A stretch of 64,000 nucleotides of DNA from Mantamonas sphyraenae (lineage: Eukaryota; CRuMs; Mantamonadidae), in NCBI GenBank assembly GCA_026936335.1, contig JAPMXV010000017.1, forward strand, positions 186,001 to 250,000, written 5' to 3'. The notes under the pieces were generated by a model. The model had not been told where the DNA came from. It worked only from the letters and a program-made list of their open reading frames with translations, and did not search any database. How positions within the stretch are numbered: the first letter of the stretch is position 1; each line of letters begins with the position of its first letter. Positions 1 through 10,952 of this stretch are shown here, piece by piece. The position numbers were made by a program, and so were the translations under genes.

Positions 1-1797
1 CTTCTTGGCCTTGCCACCCACGCCTTGAAGCCGTTCACGCTTGTGTCCGTGCTTGAGGTCCATGGCAAAGTGCCAGTCTGCGTGCTCCATGCGCCTGGAG
101 ACCTCGACCCACCCACCGCACTTGACACACAATTCCTTGGCCTCTGCTTCTGGTGTGATGTTTCTTTGTGATTGTGTGTGCTTGTTCTTGTGTGACTGTG
201 ATTGTGTGCTCGAGCTCCTGGACAGGTGTGGATGTGCATCGTCCTCATCCTGCGCACGCTCGCCATCTCCACGCCCATGCTCGTCATCATCCTCGTTCTC
301 GTCTTGTTGGTACGGCACCCAATCGTCATCCTGGGTGTGCAAACCGTCCTCAGCGTCGTGCTCGCAACCTGAAGAGGCGTTGTGTGCGCCAAACATGGCG
401 CTGATGTCTCCCATGCCCTGGGTGCTGGAAAAGTTGGTGGCGGTCAGTCCCAGCCAGTGGCAGGGATAGCGCACACGTTGGGGAAATGCCTGAAAGAGGG
501 CGAGGCCAGCTTCTACCAGGCGTGCAGAGAGCTTGTCCTCGGGCGTGCTCATGCTGTACGATGGCATGGCCATGGATTTGTGGAGGGTGGCATAGCGTGT
601 CCCTCCCGGCTTGGACACACCCAAGGTCAACGTGCGTGCGACGCGTCGTTTTGTGTTGAGCTCGTGCAACACGCGGTCGGCAATGTCTGCAGCTAGGGAC
701 TCCATCCATGGCCTCACCCCGCTCAGTTGCCACACCTTTTCAAAGTTCTTTGCAGCCAGCATGGAACGCAACTCTTCACGCTCACGCACTGGTTCGTGAT
801 CGATGCCATTGGCCACCCCAATGGCCCAGGAGGCTGCTTCGTGCGACAATGACCCGTCTCCCGATGTCAGTTCGTCCACAGACGCACGTGCCAGCTGGCC
901 GGCTGTCTCGATGCCCAGGCGGGTCAAGCGTCGTCCCAATTTCCCACCTAAGTTGCGAATGTCGCCCAGCGGGGTTTGCTCCATGAGGGCAGGCAGGCAA
1001 CTGAGGGGTGCCAGAGTCATCTGGTTGGGCTTGTGCATGGAGGAGATGAGCTTGGCCACACTTTTGTTGTGTGCAATGCCTGCCTTCATGGTGTACCCAA
1101 GGGTGTCGTACACGTGAGCACGCACCTCCTGGGCCAGGCACATGCCCAGAAGCAACCGGTGATCAAGCTCGTTGCTGGCCGGCTTGAAGAACGGCGCGTC
1201 GGCATATGTCAACGCTTCCGGATCCACCACACTGCTGATGCCTGCGTCCTTGCCGTCGGTGCCCACCACGTGCCACTTGCTCACTGCCGCCGGACTGCCA
1301 ATCATGCGTTGGATGTACGCCTCGTCGCCTCGCTCAGCAACCAGCTTGTCCACAAAGGCAGTGGCGTCGATGAACACCTCGTCAATGCTGGCCTTTTCAA
1401 TAATAAGTTCGTATGCGCCAAACTGCTTGCGGATGGCTGCCATGATGCGTGCGCTCTCGCGACGGTAGCGTTCAAGCGACACCTTGCCGTTCCTCAACTC
1501 GACCTGGCACACTTGCAGGTCCGGCACCAGCTTCAGTGCCTCCTCCACATTGGTCATGCGCTTGATGCCGCGCTTTTTGGCTGGGTAATTAGCGGCAATA
1601 AGCGCATTCCACTGCGCAACACCAACGGGAACCTCGGCGGGAATCCCGCGGACAATCGCCTCCGCCTGCGCGTAAAAGGCGTCCAGGTCGACCATGATGA
1701 CCACTCGGTCTGGCGTCGATCCACTCCCCTGTACATCCGTCACACTTTCGTTGAGGAAGGGCATGTCGTCCTCCTCCTCGCCCTCCAGCCTGCTCAT
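1..1797 (-). CDS. POLH: DNA polymerase eta (Y-family translesion polymerase), 3' end beyond window
   Basis: Y-family translesion DNA polymerase acting in the nucleus at stalled forks. The frame is open from an ATG at 1797 to the left edge (599 codons, no stop), so the C-terminus is missing. Visible motifs are the first metal-binding aspartate in 'VVIMVDLDAF' (D37) and the catalytic pair in 'KASIDEVFID' (D139, E140). A pol-eta-like stretch after the fingers reads 'YPAKKRGIKR'. A C-terminal UBZ-type zinc finger has C557, C560, H572 and H576, the ubiquitin-binding element that recruits pol eta to ubiquitylated PCNA. The UBZ and the fingers sequence favour eta over kappa or REV1. An acidic linker of about 60 residues lies between catalytic core and UBZ. 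No intron is needed. It is divergent from the coiled-coil gene at 1970. Confidence 0.9.
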   Translation of the reverse strand, partial: MSRLEGEEEDDMPFLNESVTDVQGSGSTPDRVVIMVDLDAFYAQAEAIVRGIPAEVPVGVAQWNALIAANYPAKKRGIKRMTNVEEALKLVPDLQVCQVELRNGKVSLERYRRESARIMAAIRKQFGAYELIIEKASIDEVFIDATAFVDKLVAERGDEAYIQRMIGSPAAVSKWHVVGTDGKDAGISSVVDPEALTYADAPFFKPASNELDHRLLLGMCLAQEVRAHVYDTLGYTMKAGIAHNKSVAKLISSMHKPNQMTLAPLSCLPALMEQTPLGDIRNLGGKLGRRLTRLGIETAGQLARASVDELTSGDGSLSHEAASWAIGVANGIDHEPVREREELRSMLAAKNFEKVWQLSGVRPWMESLAADIADRVLHELNTKRRVARTLTLGVSKPGGTRYATLHKSMAMPSYSMSTPEDKLSARLVEAGLALFQAFPQRVRYPCHWLGLTATNFSSTQGMGDISAMFGAHNASSGCEHDAEDGLHTQDDDWVPYQQDENEDDDEHGRGDGERAQDEDDAHPHLSRSSSTQSQSHKNKHTQSQRNITPEAEAKELCVKCGGWVEVSRRMEHADWHFAMDLKHGHKRERLQGVGGKAKK

Positions 1798-1969
1798 TCC
1801 TCGTTTCTGCTGCGGGTGTGCGCGCAAACACGGTCGACGGGTGAGGATGTGGTTGGTGATGTGTGGACAGAGAGGGAGTGGAAAGGTGCACGCACGTTGG
1901 GGGGCAAGTGGTCTTGTGTGTGTCTGTGCAGTGCGATGTCCGGGGCACCGCTTTCTTTTTGTGCAATCC
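1798..1969. promoter_or_regulatory. Divergent intergenic region, putative bidirectional promoter
   Basis: 172 bp between the start codons of the POLH gene (minus) and the coiled-coil gene (plus). It must hold both 5' untranslated regions and both promoters. I see no TATA box or other recognisable element. The assignment rests only on position. Confidence 0.4.
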
Positions 1970-4196
1970 ATGTCATTGCGCACCAACAGTTTGGAATCAT
2001 CGCAACGCGTACTGCTCGCAGTGTTGGATGCCTGTAACGCTGTGCAACAGAGCCAGAAAGAGGCGCTTGCGACGTTGAGGTCAAGCGGGGTGAGTGGAGC
2101 TGCCAACTTGGACGCAACAACAACACAGGTGGTGCTTTCGTGTCGGCGAGAGCTGGAGGACGCTGTGGCTACGATGCAGCGGCAGATCGATCTGATAGAT
2201 CGTGCGCGGGACAGTCTGGAGAGGGGTCGGGAGCAGAGCGAAAACACAGAAAACACACAGAATTCCTCGCGAGTGTTGGAAGAAGCACTTGAGGCGACGC
2301 GTATGAAGCTCATGGAGACCAGTGAGCTGGAACGTGCGCTTGCGATGAAGCTATGGAGATGGAGGAAGCTACGGAGGATCTGAAGGCCAAGCTGCGTCGT
2401 AGCGAAGAGCAGTTGGCAGGGAAAGAGATGGAGATCGACCAGCTGCAAATCGAACTCGAACAGTGTGATGACACGCCCGAGTTGAACATGAAGCGCAGGG
2501 AGGTCGAGCTTGATGCCAATTCCTTGCGCAGCTTGATAGAGAATCTGCGCATGCAGTTGGATGCCGCAACGTCGCAGTCAATGATGGTGAAGCGTGAGCT
2601 TGTCGATGTGGACGCCATGAAGGAAGAACTGCGTGAAGAACTGGCCGAACTGGAACAGCAATTGAATGCACAGCTGAGGGAGGAGGCACAAACGGTGCGT
2701 ACTGTGTGCGAAGATCCAGTCTCCGAGGACAACGACGAGCAGATGGAGGCGATGCAGCGGGAACAGGAACGACTCAAAGCCATGGCTTCTGCGCTGAACG
2801 ATGAGTATCGTGTCATGCTTGACCGCACGCGAGCGGTGCAGAATGCCACGAGGGAGGTTGAAGCGGCGTTTGAGGCCCGTCGAGCACAGCGCGGGAACAA
2901 CGACGAGAGCAAGCGCGAGCTGGAAGCGATGATGGACGAGATGGAGGCAATGAGAGCAGAAGGCGCCATGTTGCAGGCCATGTGTGACGAACTGAATGAT
3001 GAGAAGCAGGCTGTGGAGGACCGTCTGCGCAAAGCCGAGGCCGACATTGCAGAACGGACTGCGAGCAGGAACAGGAAGCCGTCGAGCAACAGCAGCAGTC
3101 AATCCCAAGCACTGCTGATGAGCCAGGGCGCAAGCCATGACGACAGCACGCGCTTGCAACAAGACCTGGAGGTAGCTGAGGACTCGCTGGCCGAATCGCG
3201 GATGCGCTTGCGAGCTTGTGAACAGCAGATGGAGGATCTGCAGGCAAGGATGAGCGATTTGAGCCACAGAAAGGACGACATGGACCGTGCTGGCGCAGGC
3301 AAAGAAGAGATGGAACGTGAGGAGGAGAAACTGCAGGAGTGTCAAGAAGAGATCCTGGCGATGATGGACGAGTTTGAGTTCATTCAGCGGAGATTGCGTG
3401 CGGATGAAGAGCGCGTGCATGAGCTCCATGCTCAGCTTGCGAGCACGCAGTCGAGCAGCGGAATGTTGCAAGACATCAGCTCGATCTCGGACGACGAAGA
3501 GAGAATGATGATGGCCGACATGATTCGCGAACGCGACAGGCGTGTGGCGGCGGAAGAGGGCGCACAAGAGGAGAGGCGACGTGAAGCAGAACAGAGGGAA
3601 TTGCGTGCTGTGTCCGAGAGTGTCCAACAACAGCTTGCAGCCGTCACGGATGAAGCGGACAGATCGAGCGCCCTGCAACGTGAACACGAGTCACGCCTGA
3701 GGGCCATGCGGGATCAACTGCAGCAGACCGAACAAGAGACTATGACGTTGGAACGGCAACTGATGGTTGCGAAAGCGGCCATTGAGGAAACCATGTGTGC
3801 ACGCGAGGAACTGATGGAATCGCTGGAGGGCGCCATGTCTGCACAGGACAGCGCACGCACTGCTGAGCTCCGATCAAAGCTGGAGGAGTGGGAAGAACGC
3901 GTGATGAGTAGCGAGATGGAGCTGGAACACACAATGGTGCGATTGCATGAGAGTCAGCAAGTCCGCGAAGTGCGGAGAGGGAAATGGAGAGGGTGGAGCG
4001 TGAGGCAGCCAGAGCCGCGGCCATGGCGAGGGAGTTGCAACTGCACGCTAGGGTGCTTGAGGAGGAGCTGCATTCCATTGAGGCCCGAATGGGGGTGACC
4101 TCGACGACGACGACGACCACAACGGCCACAACCACCACCCACAGCGCAGCAGAGGCAGATGAGGATGTTGACGTGAACCGGAAGCAAACAGCATGA
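1970..4196 (+). CDS. Long coiled-coil protein of unknown function; two frame breaks
   Basis: Encodes about 742 residues, almost entirely heptad-rich coiled coil (Glu/Arg/Leu/Met-rich, 'EAMxEMEA'-like stretches), from an ATG at 1970. The tail is Thr-rich ('TTTTTTTATTTT') and ends acidic-basic ('DVDVNRKQTA'). The frame shifts twice, near 2340-2353 and near 3965-3984. Each shift needs one additional base. Coiled coil continues on both sides of both breaks, so this is one gene with two apparent single-base losses rather than three genes. No family can be assigned because coiled coils carry little phylogenetic signal. A structural role (centrosome/basal body, Golgi or myosin-tail-like) is possible but not shown. 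Its stop lies 49 bp from the stop of the convergent GDAP2 gene. Confidence 0.7.
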
Positions 4197-4245
4197 GGCA
4201 AGGGAGTGGGAGTGGGCGAGAGAGGGAGTGTGTGGAATGCATTGC

Positions 4246-6146
4246 CTACAAATCATCGTAGCTGATGTTGCCCTTGGTGACCTGGCGCTGGTCAAGAGGC
4301 CCGTTGAGGTCAACATCGACAGAAAACACGAGATCGGGCAGGGAGACCTCTTCAAACTCGACGTGATTGTACAGTTGGGACACGCTGTCGAGGTACTCGA
4401 TGCGGGAGTAGAAATCGGCGGTGGGGGAGACAAACCAGAAGAAGGCCTTGACCCAGAAGCTGGTGTGGAGGACGTAGAGACGGCGCAGGTTGTTGGAGTA
4501 GTGTGGGATGCTGCTGAACAGGGTGTAACACGAGTAGAGCCACTGATAGGTGGGCAGGTTTTCGCTCTCGGTGCCCGAGTGGCAGTAGACCACAACGTAG
4601 TCGTCACGTGCAACAGGTTCCAGGACACTGACGATGTAGGCCATGGCCAGCTCCAGGTCGACCTCGTTGGCAGGAAAATGGGCGCCAACGACCACGAGGA
4701 TGGTGCGGCCGTGCGGATCGTGGCCGCTTGTGTACATGAACTTGAGGTCTGCATACGGCCTCATATTGTTCTGGCGCGCCATGCGCTGGTATTTGCTGAT
4801 GGCCAGCTGGGCCTCTTCGTATTCGCGCTCCTTGCGCGGCTTGTTGGCCAGTTTGTTCATCTTTTTCACGTCATAGTCCTCGCTCATGCTGCTAAAATGG
4901 GATGCAGACACACTGCCCACAATGCTGTCGCCTTCAAAGAAGGACGTGGTGCCTGCTGAGGAAGAGGAGGAGCCCGACGGGGAGGAAGACGAGGCGGCGG
5001 AAGCGTCGTCCAGGCCCCCCAGGGCCGAGATGCGAATGTTGCGCTCCTCCAGCACCGTTTCGCCGTTCTCGTTGCCAATGTCTTTGGGCAGGTTGAAACG
5101 AGCGAGATCGGCCTCGGTGTCGTTGCGTGGAAAGTACAGGGGCAGGATGCTGCAGTAGACGTCACGCATCTTGTCCTGTGTGCCCTGAGGCAGCACCAGC
5201 ACCAGAGCATCCACCTGGTCACCGTAGCGTTCGAGGAAACGACGCAGGGTGCGCAGAGCAATGTGTGCGCCGTGGGTGGGTGGGAAGCCACGCTGCTGGG
5301 AATGGAGCACGGGAAAGGCAATGGAGCTCTGCTTGTTTTCCAGCAGCCTCTGCATGCTGTTTCGGTAGCAATTGTGCAGCGCATTCTCGGCTGCTGTTTG
5401 GTACTTGATGTTGAAGCGTGGTCCCACCGTCAGGATTACGTTGCTGTGTCCCGTTCTGTGTCAGCCAGGAGTGCGTTCACGCAACGAGCACACACACATC
5501 CGCCAGCAAGCACGTTGGCGCACGCCACACGCCCAACAGCCACTTCCGAGCGTGTGTGATGACCACGCAGGGACGCCATGGCCATGTGGCTACGTGCTGG
5601 TTTGGTCTATGAAGTGGGCAATGACACAAGCGTGTGGGGGGAGTTGAACACTGCACGCGTCGGGAGGGCATGTGCAGCCTGTCGTGTTGCGGGCGCCCGC
5701 TGGGACATACGAAAGGTGTGGGGCAAACACAAACACAATCACACTCACCTGGCAGGCAATTCAAAGCCCTTGACAATCTCTGCATCGCCAGTGCGGCAGC
5801 CATCGAGGCTGGCGACGGCCACTTCGAGCTCGACGCCGGCTGCGTGAAAGATCTTGCCGGCGACGCCCTGACGGTCGGTGAGGGCCTCGTTGGAGGGACA
5901 AACGATGGCGTCAACGGCCAAACGTGTGATGTCGCCACTCCAGGCAAGGAGTTTGCGGTTGATGGCGTCGTCTGGAGCAAATGGAGGCGTTTCAAACACG
6001 GGTTGGTCGACGGCCTTGTCTGCCAAGATGCCGGCGTCGTCGTCAGCCCAGCAGGTGAGCGAGGCCACGTCGACCGCTGTACCTCGGGTCTTGTTGACAA
6101 CCAACACGCCTGTGTCCACGTCTGTGCCTGTGCCCAACAGCGACAT
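4246..6146 (-). CDS. GDAP2: GDAP2-like protein: macro domain plus CRAL-TRIO (Sec14-like) domain
   Basis: Two exons, 6146..5749 and 5443..4246, with an intron of 305 bp (donor GTGAGTG, acceptor CAG at 5444). The joined product is 531 aa (human GDAP2 is about 500). Exon 1 carries the start of the macro domain ('LLAWSGDITRLAVDAIVCPS', 'GCRTGDAEIVKGFELPA'). The splice restores 'SNVILTVGPRFN', and the domain continues with 'YQTAAENALHNCYRN'. The second half is a CRAL-TRIO domain ('GRTILVVVGAHFPAN', 'YVVVYCHSGTES', 'VYxHxxFW'-type end). A poly-Ser linker separates them. The start at 6146 was chosen because the next upstream in-frame ATGs extend into a low-complexity stretch. The macro fold is expected to bind ADP-ribose-like ligands and the Sec14 fold a lipid. 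The cellular role of GDAP2 is poorly known. Confidence 0.9.
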
Positions 6147-6277
6147 GGGATGTGTGGAAAAGAAACAGAGAACGCGCAGTTGGTGTGGCCGGGATGGTGA
6201 ATGTGGTGGTGATGAAGGAGATGGAGATGGGCAGCGATGGCAGCATTCCATTGAGGTTTCACTCCGGGTGTCTTGCT

Positions 6278-7357
6278 TCACAGGCCGCGACGGTGGTTGA
6301 CATCGTCGAGATCGGCGGCACCGGTGGATTCTTGGGTGGCGGCGCTTTCGACGCTGTCCACGCTGCCAACACTGGATCGACGTGTGCGCTGACTGGGCAG
6401 AGTGGGCATCGTGGGTGCAGCAGACGTGGTCGTCACCCTGGTGCTGGCTGCGATGGACAACGACGCAATCAAGCGGTTGTTTTCCTCCAACAAGGAGTCA
6501 AAGGAGGTGTTGTCGTTGCTGGTGTTGGTGTTGGCCTGTGACGTCTCCACAGCGTTCGTGCTCTGCGGAACGTTGCTGGTGATGTACGTCGAGTTGGTGT
6601 TTTCGTTTCCGTTGGACGTGGTGATTGTCGCCCTTGACCAGGACGTTGTGAGCACCGGTGCTTCGATGCTCGAGCGTCGGGTTCTGCGCACAGGGCTTGT
6701 TGTCTGCCCAGCATTGGTGGTGCTGGGCGTAGTGTTGTTGCTATCGTTGCCGTAGGACGTGGTGATTGCCGTCGATGCCCAGGCCGTTGAGGTCAGCGGC
6801 GAACTGGGTGCTTCGATGCTCGAGCGTCGGGTTCTGCGCACGGGGCTTGTGGTTTGCCCAGCGTTGGTGGTGCTGTATGTCGAGTTGGTGTTTGTGTTGC
6901 CGTAGGACGAGGTGACTCCAACCGATGCCCAGGTATTCGACGTCAGCGGCGAACTGGGTGCTTCGATGCTCGAGCGTCGGGTTCTGCGCACGGGGCTGCG
7001 ACTACGACTGCGACTACGACTACGACTACGACTGCGACTGCGACTGCGACTGCGGCTGCGACTACGGCTGCGACTACGACTGCGCACGGGACTGCGGGCG
7101 CGCCCTCCAGAGGGACGGGCAGGAGCGCGTCGACGAGCGAGGACGGTCGTGCGGAAGCCAGTGGCTTGAGCAGGCGCAGTGGGAGCCTCTTGTGCAGAAG
7201 GGGTGAGGTCAAGCGACAGCTGCTGCTCTTCCCCTCCGTCGACAGACAATCTACGCATCATGTTTGCGGTGTTTGGTTTTTGTGGAATTCCGAGCGCAAG
7301 CTGCTCTTTTTCTTTTCTTTTTCTGATGCCATTCGCGTTTGCTTCCTCCCGACTCAT
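6278..7357 (-). CDS. Arg/Ser-dipeptide repeat protein with tandem 'RRTRRSSIEAP' units
   Basis: 359 aa from an ATG at 7357; upstream codons in the frame are not ATG. The N-terminal 100 residues are basic and hold 'RRLSVDG', a consensus for basophilic kinases. A run of about 16 RS dipeptides follows (minus strand of 6992-7082), then three tandem copies of a 42-44-residue unit. The units begin 'SPVRRTRRSSIEAP' and continue with Ser/Thr/Asn-rich spacers. A fourth relic, 'RTRRSSVGSVDS', lies near the C-terminus. RS tracts are typical of nuclear speckle and splicing proteins, but there is no RRM, so a splicing role is only an inference. The next gene upstream on the same strand, a Ser-rich protein, also ends with an 'RRSSVDG' motif, so the two may share a kinase or partner. 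I do not recognise the family. Confidence 0.6.
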   Translation of the reverse strand: MSREEANANGIRKRKEKEQLALGIPQKPNTANMMRRLSVDGGEEQQLSLDLTPSAQEAPTAPAQATGFRTTVLARRRAPARPSGGRARSPVRSRSRSRSRSRSRSRSRSRSRSRSRSRSRSPVRRTRRSSIEAPSSPLTSNTWASVGVTSSYGNTNTNSTYSTTNAGQTTSPVRRTRRSSIEAPSSPLTSTAWASTAITTSYGNDSNNTTPSTTNAGQTTSPVRRTRRSSIEAPVLTTSWSRATITTSNGNENTNSTYITSNVPQSTNAVETSQANTNTSNDNTSFDSLLEENNRLIASLSIAASTRVTTTSAAPTMPTLPSQRTRRSSVGSVDSVESAATQESTGAADLDDVNHRRGL

Positions 7358-7413
7358 GTCTCCGTTCACACGACAGCAAAGGTGCAAGGTGGATGGTGGT
7401 GGATCAACTCCAA

Positions 7414-7961
7414 TCAGAAGCGCACGCGGTGGTTTGCGTCGAAGGTGAGGTCTCCATCCACGCTGCTACGGCGGTTCCGCGGCGGCGGGGGACTGCCGTC
7501 GCTGCTGCTGTCACTGCTGCTGCTGCTGCTGCTGCCGCTGCCGCTGCTGCTTCGTCGTCGTCGTCGTCGTCGTTGGCGTCGTGACACGGAATTCTCGGTG
7601 GTTGTGGTCTGCGCAGAGGCCTCGTCAAGGACTTCGCTCACCAGCGCAGCTGTGCCGAGAAGTGCCAACGTTCCTGTGAGTGTGTCCACGTCCTCACCGC
7701 CGTTGCTTGCTCGTCGTTGCGTCGATCTGGTCGTCGTGGTCGCATTGTTGTGGTTCTGGTCTGCCTTTGCCCCCTTTTCAATCTCCTCCAATGCTTCGCT
7801 GGCCATAGCCACGCCTCCCAACAGTGCCAATGTCCCTGCAAGCTCATCCACAGCATCTTCCACCTTGTCATTGGCGTTCTTCCTGTTCTTGCGTTCCTTG
7901 CGAGCACGCCTCCTTGTCGTCTTTTTCCTGCTGGCCTTTGCATGCCCTCGCCCACTGCTGC

Positions 7962-8013
<52 letters not shown>

Positions 8014-8469
8014 GCTGCTGTCGCTACTGTCGCTGTCGCTGTCGCTGTCGCCGTGCTTTCTGGCTCGCCGCTGCTTGCGACGCACTTTCCGGCCGCTGCC
8101 CTTCTTTTCCACTGGATTGCTGTCGCTGCTGCTTCCACTGTCGCTGTCGCTGAATGTGGTGCCACTGACTCGCGCAGAGATCGAAATCGTGTTGCTGGCC
8201 TCGTGGTCTTCCAGGGCGTCCTCCAGCTGCTCCCTGGTCTCCAGCAATGCCATCTTCGACTCCTGCAGCTCCTCCAGACCCTTCTGCACGCGCAATATGC
8301 CCTCTTCGTCGCCCTCTTCTTCAAGCTCGTTCAGCGCAAGCAGAAGCTCCGCCTTGGCCCTCGAAACTTCCGCCAGCCCTTCCTCCACATCTGCCGTGTC
8401 TTCCAACAGCTCCGCCTCCACCTCCGCCTCGTACACCTCGTCCAGTTCTTCTCTTGATCCTCGTGGCAT
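7414..8469 (-). CDS. Serine-rich basic/acidic low-complexity protein with two 'GTLALLG' repeats
   Basis: 351 aa, ATG at 8469, 45 bp after the NDC80 stop. The N-terminal 100 residues form an acidic Leu/Glu-rich helix ('EELDEVYEAEVEAELLED'). Next come Asp/Ser repeats and two long poly-Ser runs encoded by AGC/TCG triplets (7970-8020 and 7500-7570), framed by Arg/Lys clusters. Between the runs are two related segments, 'ELAGTLALLGGVAMASEAL' and 'TLTGTLALLGTAALVSEVL', that look like short hydrophobic helices repeated about 60 residues apart. The C-terminus has 'RNRRSSVDGDL'. No known domain is visible. Same-strand clustering with NDC80 and the RS protein could be chance in so dense a genome. Confidence 0.55.
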
Positions 8470-8514
8470 GTTTCTTGTTCACAAAGGCAAACCCTTGTTT
8501 CAATCTGATTGGCT

Positions 8515-10613
8515 TCATTCGCGCCTCTCCTCCTCCACCTGCTTCTTGGCCGCTGCTACTCCCTCGGCCACCTCCTTCAGCCTCTGCATGGTGTGTTGCT
8601 TGTGGGCAGTCAGCTGCTCCACGACCTGCTCCATCACTCCACGCATCTCTGCAAGCTCAGCCTCCTGCTCCACCGCAAGCTTCTCCTTGGCTGCCAGCGT
8701 TTCGCGCAGGCGCATGTTGCTCGCCTCCAGCGCCTCTTCGCTGGCTGCCACACGCATGGCTTCCATCTGCTCCTCCATCGCACCCATTTTCTTGTCGTGG
8801 CGATCCAGCATGCGTTGCATGGCGTTCTTCAGTCCCTGGCACGCGTCCTCCTGCTCCTTGATGGCACCCTCCAGACGCTGGTGGTCCGCCTCCAGGTCGT
8901 CCAGGTCGCCCTGGATGCGCTCCATCTGGTCCATCGACACCTGCAGGTCGCTCTCTGCCGTGCTCTGCTCCACCGCAAACGTCTCCTTCAGCGCCACCAG
9001 CGCCGGCCGGATGTCCTTCTTCATGTCCACGTTCAGCACCTCGCTGGCCTTGGTAGCGTCCACGTTCACCGTCGCTTCAAAGGCCACACCGTTGGCGCGC
9101 TCGCTGCTCTCGGGCACCAGGTCCAGTGCGCTCACCTTGCCGTTGTACGCCTCCACGATCCCCTCCAGCTCCGACGCCTCCTGCGCAATCTGCAACTGCT
9201 GCTGCCATGTCACTTTGTCCACCTTGGCACGCTTGCCCTCCACCTCTTCCAGTCGCTCCTGCAGCTCGTTGCGCTCGGCCGTCATGCGCAACACGTCCTC
9301 CTCCTTGATTTCCTGTGCCTCCAGCTGTGCCTCCAGCGCAGTGCGCGTCTCACGCAGGGCCTCCACCTCCACCTGCTTGCGTTCCAGTTCGCTGCTGTTC
9401 TCCATGAGCTTCTTCTCCAGCATGTCCTGGTGCTCCTGCAGCTCCTGGATCAGCTTGTTGAACTTGACCAGATCCGCCTGCACATCGTCGCGGTTGCTCG
9501 TTGCCTCTTCCAACGGCGAGGGTCCACTCGTCAGCTCCTCGTACTCGCCGTACAGTGCGTCGTTCTCCTCCTTCAGCGCCTCGTTGCCTTCGCGCACCAC
9601 GCCGTTCTTCTCCTCAAACACATTCTTCAGCTCCGCATCCAGTTCCGAAAAGTCGTCCTCTCCCTCCAGGAACTGTGCGTATGCCTTGCTCAGATACTCA
9701 AAGAACAGAGTCTCGCCCATCTCCTCCAGGGCCTCCATCTCTGCCTGCTGCTCCTTCTTCTGCTCCTCGTAGTTCAGCAGCTCCACAATCCACGTCAGCG
9801 CCGCCAGCATGCTCGGCCATGAATGAGGCGACCCGGGTGCCACCACTGCGCTCTTGTTGATCTTCACCGGATAACTGTGTCACATTGCCCCGCGGCCCGC
9901 GCTGTCAGTTGCTCCGCGCCAAAACGTGGAAATCATCACCAAACGCCCCACACACAGACACACACACACCACGCCTCCATTGCACTTACCGCAGACGCTG
10001 AAAGATCATCACCACCTCGTCCTCGGGGCTCTTGGGCGAGAACTGAAAGTGCGGGTCGATCTGGTTGTAGAGGAACTGCAGGATGTGCAGAAAGTCCTTT
10101 GTGGACGGCCCGGACAGCGATTTGGGTGTCATCGTCTGGTCGAATCCGTGCGCAGAGAGGTAGGCAATCAGAGTGCGGACGCATCCGGTCTGGTATGCCT
10201 TTTCCTTGATGGGGCGCGGGTCGCTACGCTTGCCCGAGCCGCCACGTGTGCTGTACACGCTCGAACGGCGTCTGTGAAACGCAGGTGTCAGCGCGGATTT
10301 TTCGTCATGTGGCCGTTTGGTGTTTTGGCGCCAAGCCGCACTCGCGGGGTCCCATACGTGGAAGGAAGCATGGAGGCATGGACGGTGCATGTGTATGTGT
10401 ATGTGTATGTGTGTGCACAACGTACGAGGTGCTCGCTGTGGAATAGCGCGAGCTGTTGGGTCCCAGCGAGTGGTTTCGTGCGGGCGCGGCCATCGAGAGC
10501 CGGCCTTTGCCCTTGCTTTCGTGCGTCGACTTGAGGCTGCTCCCCATCGATGCACGCGTGTTCAGGCTGGTCTGGGACAATGGTCCCAGAGTCGTACGGC
10601 GTGTCGTTGCCAT
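8515..10613 (-). CDS. NDC80: Kinetochore protein NDC80/HEC1
   Basis: Three exons, 10613..10426, 10271..9990 and 9874..8515, with introns of 154 and 115 bp (GTACGT..AG, GTAAGTG..AG). The spliced product is 609 aa, close to human HEC1 (642). The N-terminal tail is basic and Ser/Thr-rich ('MATTRRTTLGPLSQTSLNTR'), as expected for the Aurora B-regulated microtubule-binding tail. The calponin-homology domain is recognised by 'DPRPIKEKAYQTGCVRTL', 'SLSGPSTKDFLHILQFLYN', 'YPVKINKSAVVAPGSPHSWP' and 'MLAALTWIVELL'. A long coiled coil follows with a short irregular segment ('VSALDLVPESSERANGVAFE') that corresponds to the conserved 'LIPKGAENSKGYDF' region. Its role is coupling of kinetochores to microtubules as a partner of NUF2, SPC24 and SPC25. 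No partner gene lies in this window. Confidence 0.95.
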
Positions 10614-10952
10614 TGTTTGTGTGTCGTGTGTTTGTGCTTGAGTGTGTGCGTGGATTGGGGTTTTGTTGGCTGCTCCGTCGTGGCCTCATCTTCATCATCT
10701 GTATTCCTATTTGCAAAACAGCGCGCCGTCGCACGCAATCGTCACACCACGTATATTCGACACACACACATCGAATGAAGTCACGATCAGGTCACAACGG
10801 TGTTAGTTGACGGCTAGGGGGGGGGGTGGGGCGGAAGGGGGCGAATCCGGGCAAATCAAATCCCACAAACTCACATTATGAATGTGTTTGGGTCGTGTGT
10901 TTCGTCCCAATGTGTGTGTGTGTGTGTGTGTGCGATGCAGACGTGGTTGTTC
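10614..10952. other. Intergenic region: NDC80 promoter and 3' flank of the Fanzor-like gene
   Basis: 339 bp without a convincing gene. It contains a (TG)n tract near 10910-10931 and a G run near 10818-10827. Its right part lies immediately downstream of the stop of the Fanzor-like gene. In TnpB/Fanzor systems the guide RNA is usually transcribed from this position, so it is the place to look for one. I cannot see a defined RNA fold by eye. Confidence 0.4.

Noticed and set aside
976-2037. Plus-strand frame of 353 codons opposite polymerase eta.
   Set aside because: The opposite strand carries clear Y-family motifs over the same interval, and this frame matches nothing.
7200-9860. Very long antisense open frames opposite real genes (for example plus-strand 6854-9772, minus-strand 38165-39544 and 35741-38122, plus-strand 30587-32866).
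   Set aside because: They lie exactly over recognised or coiled-coil genes on the other strand, have low-complexity Ser/Leu/Cys composition and no domain. They are composition shadows.
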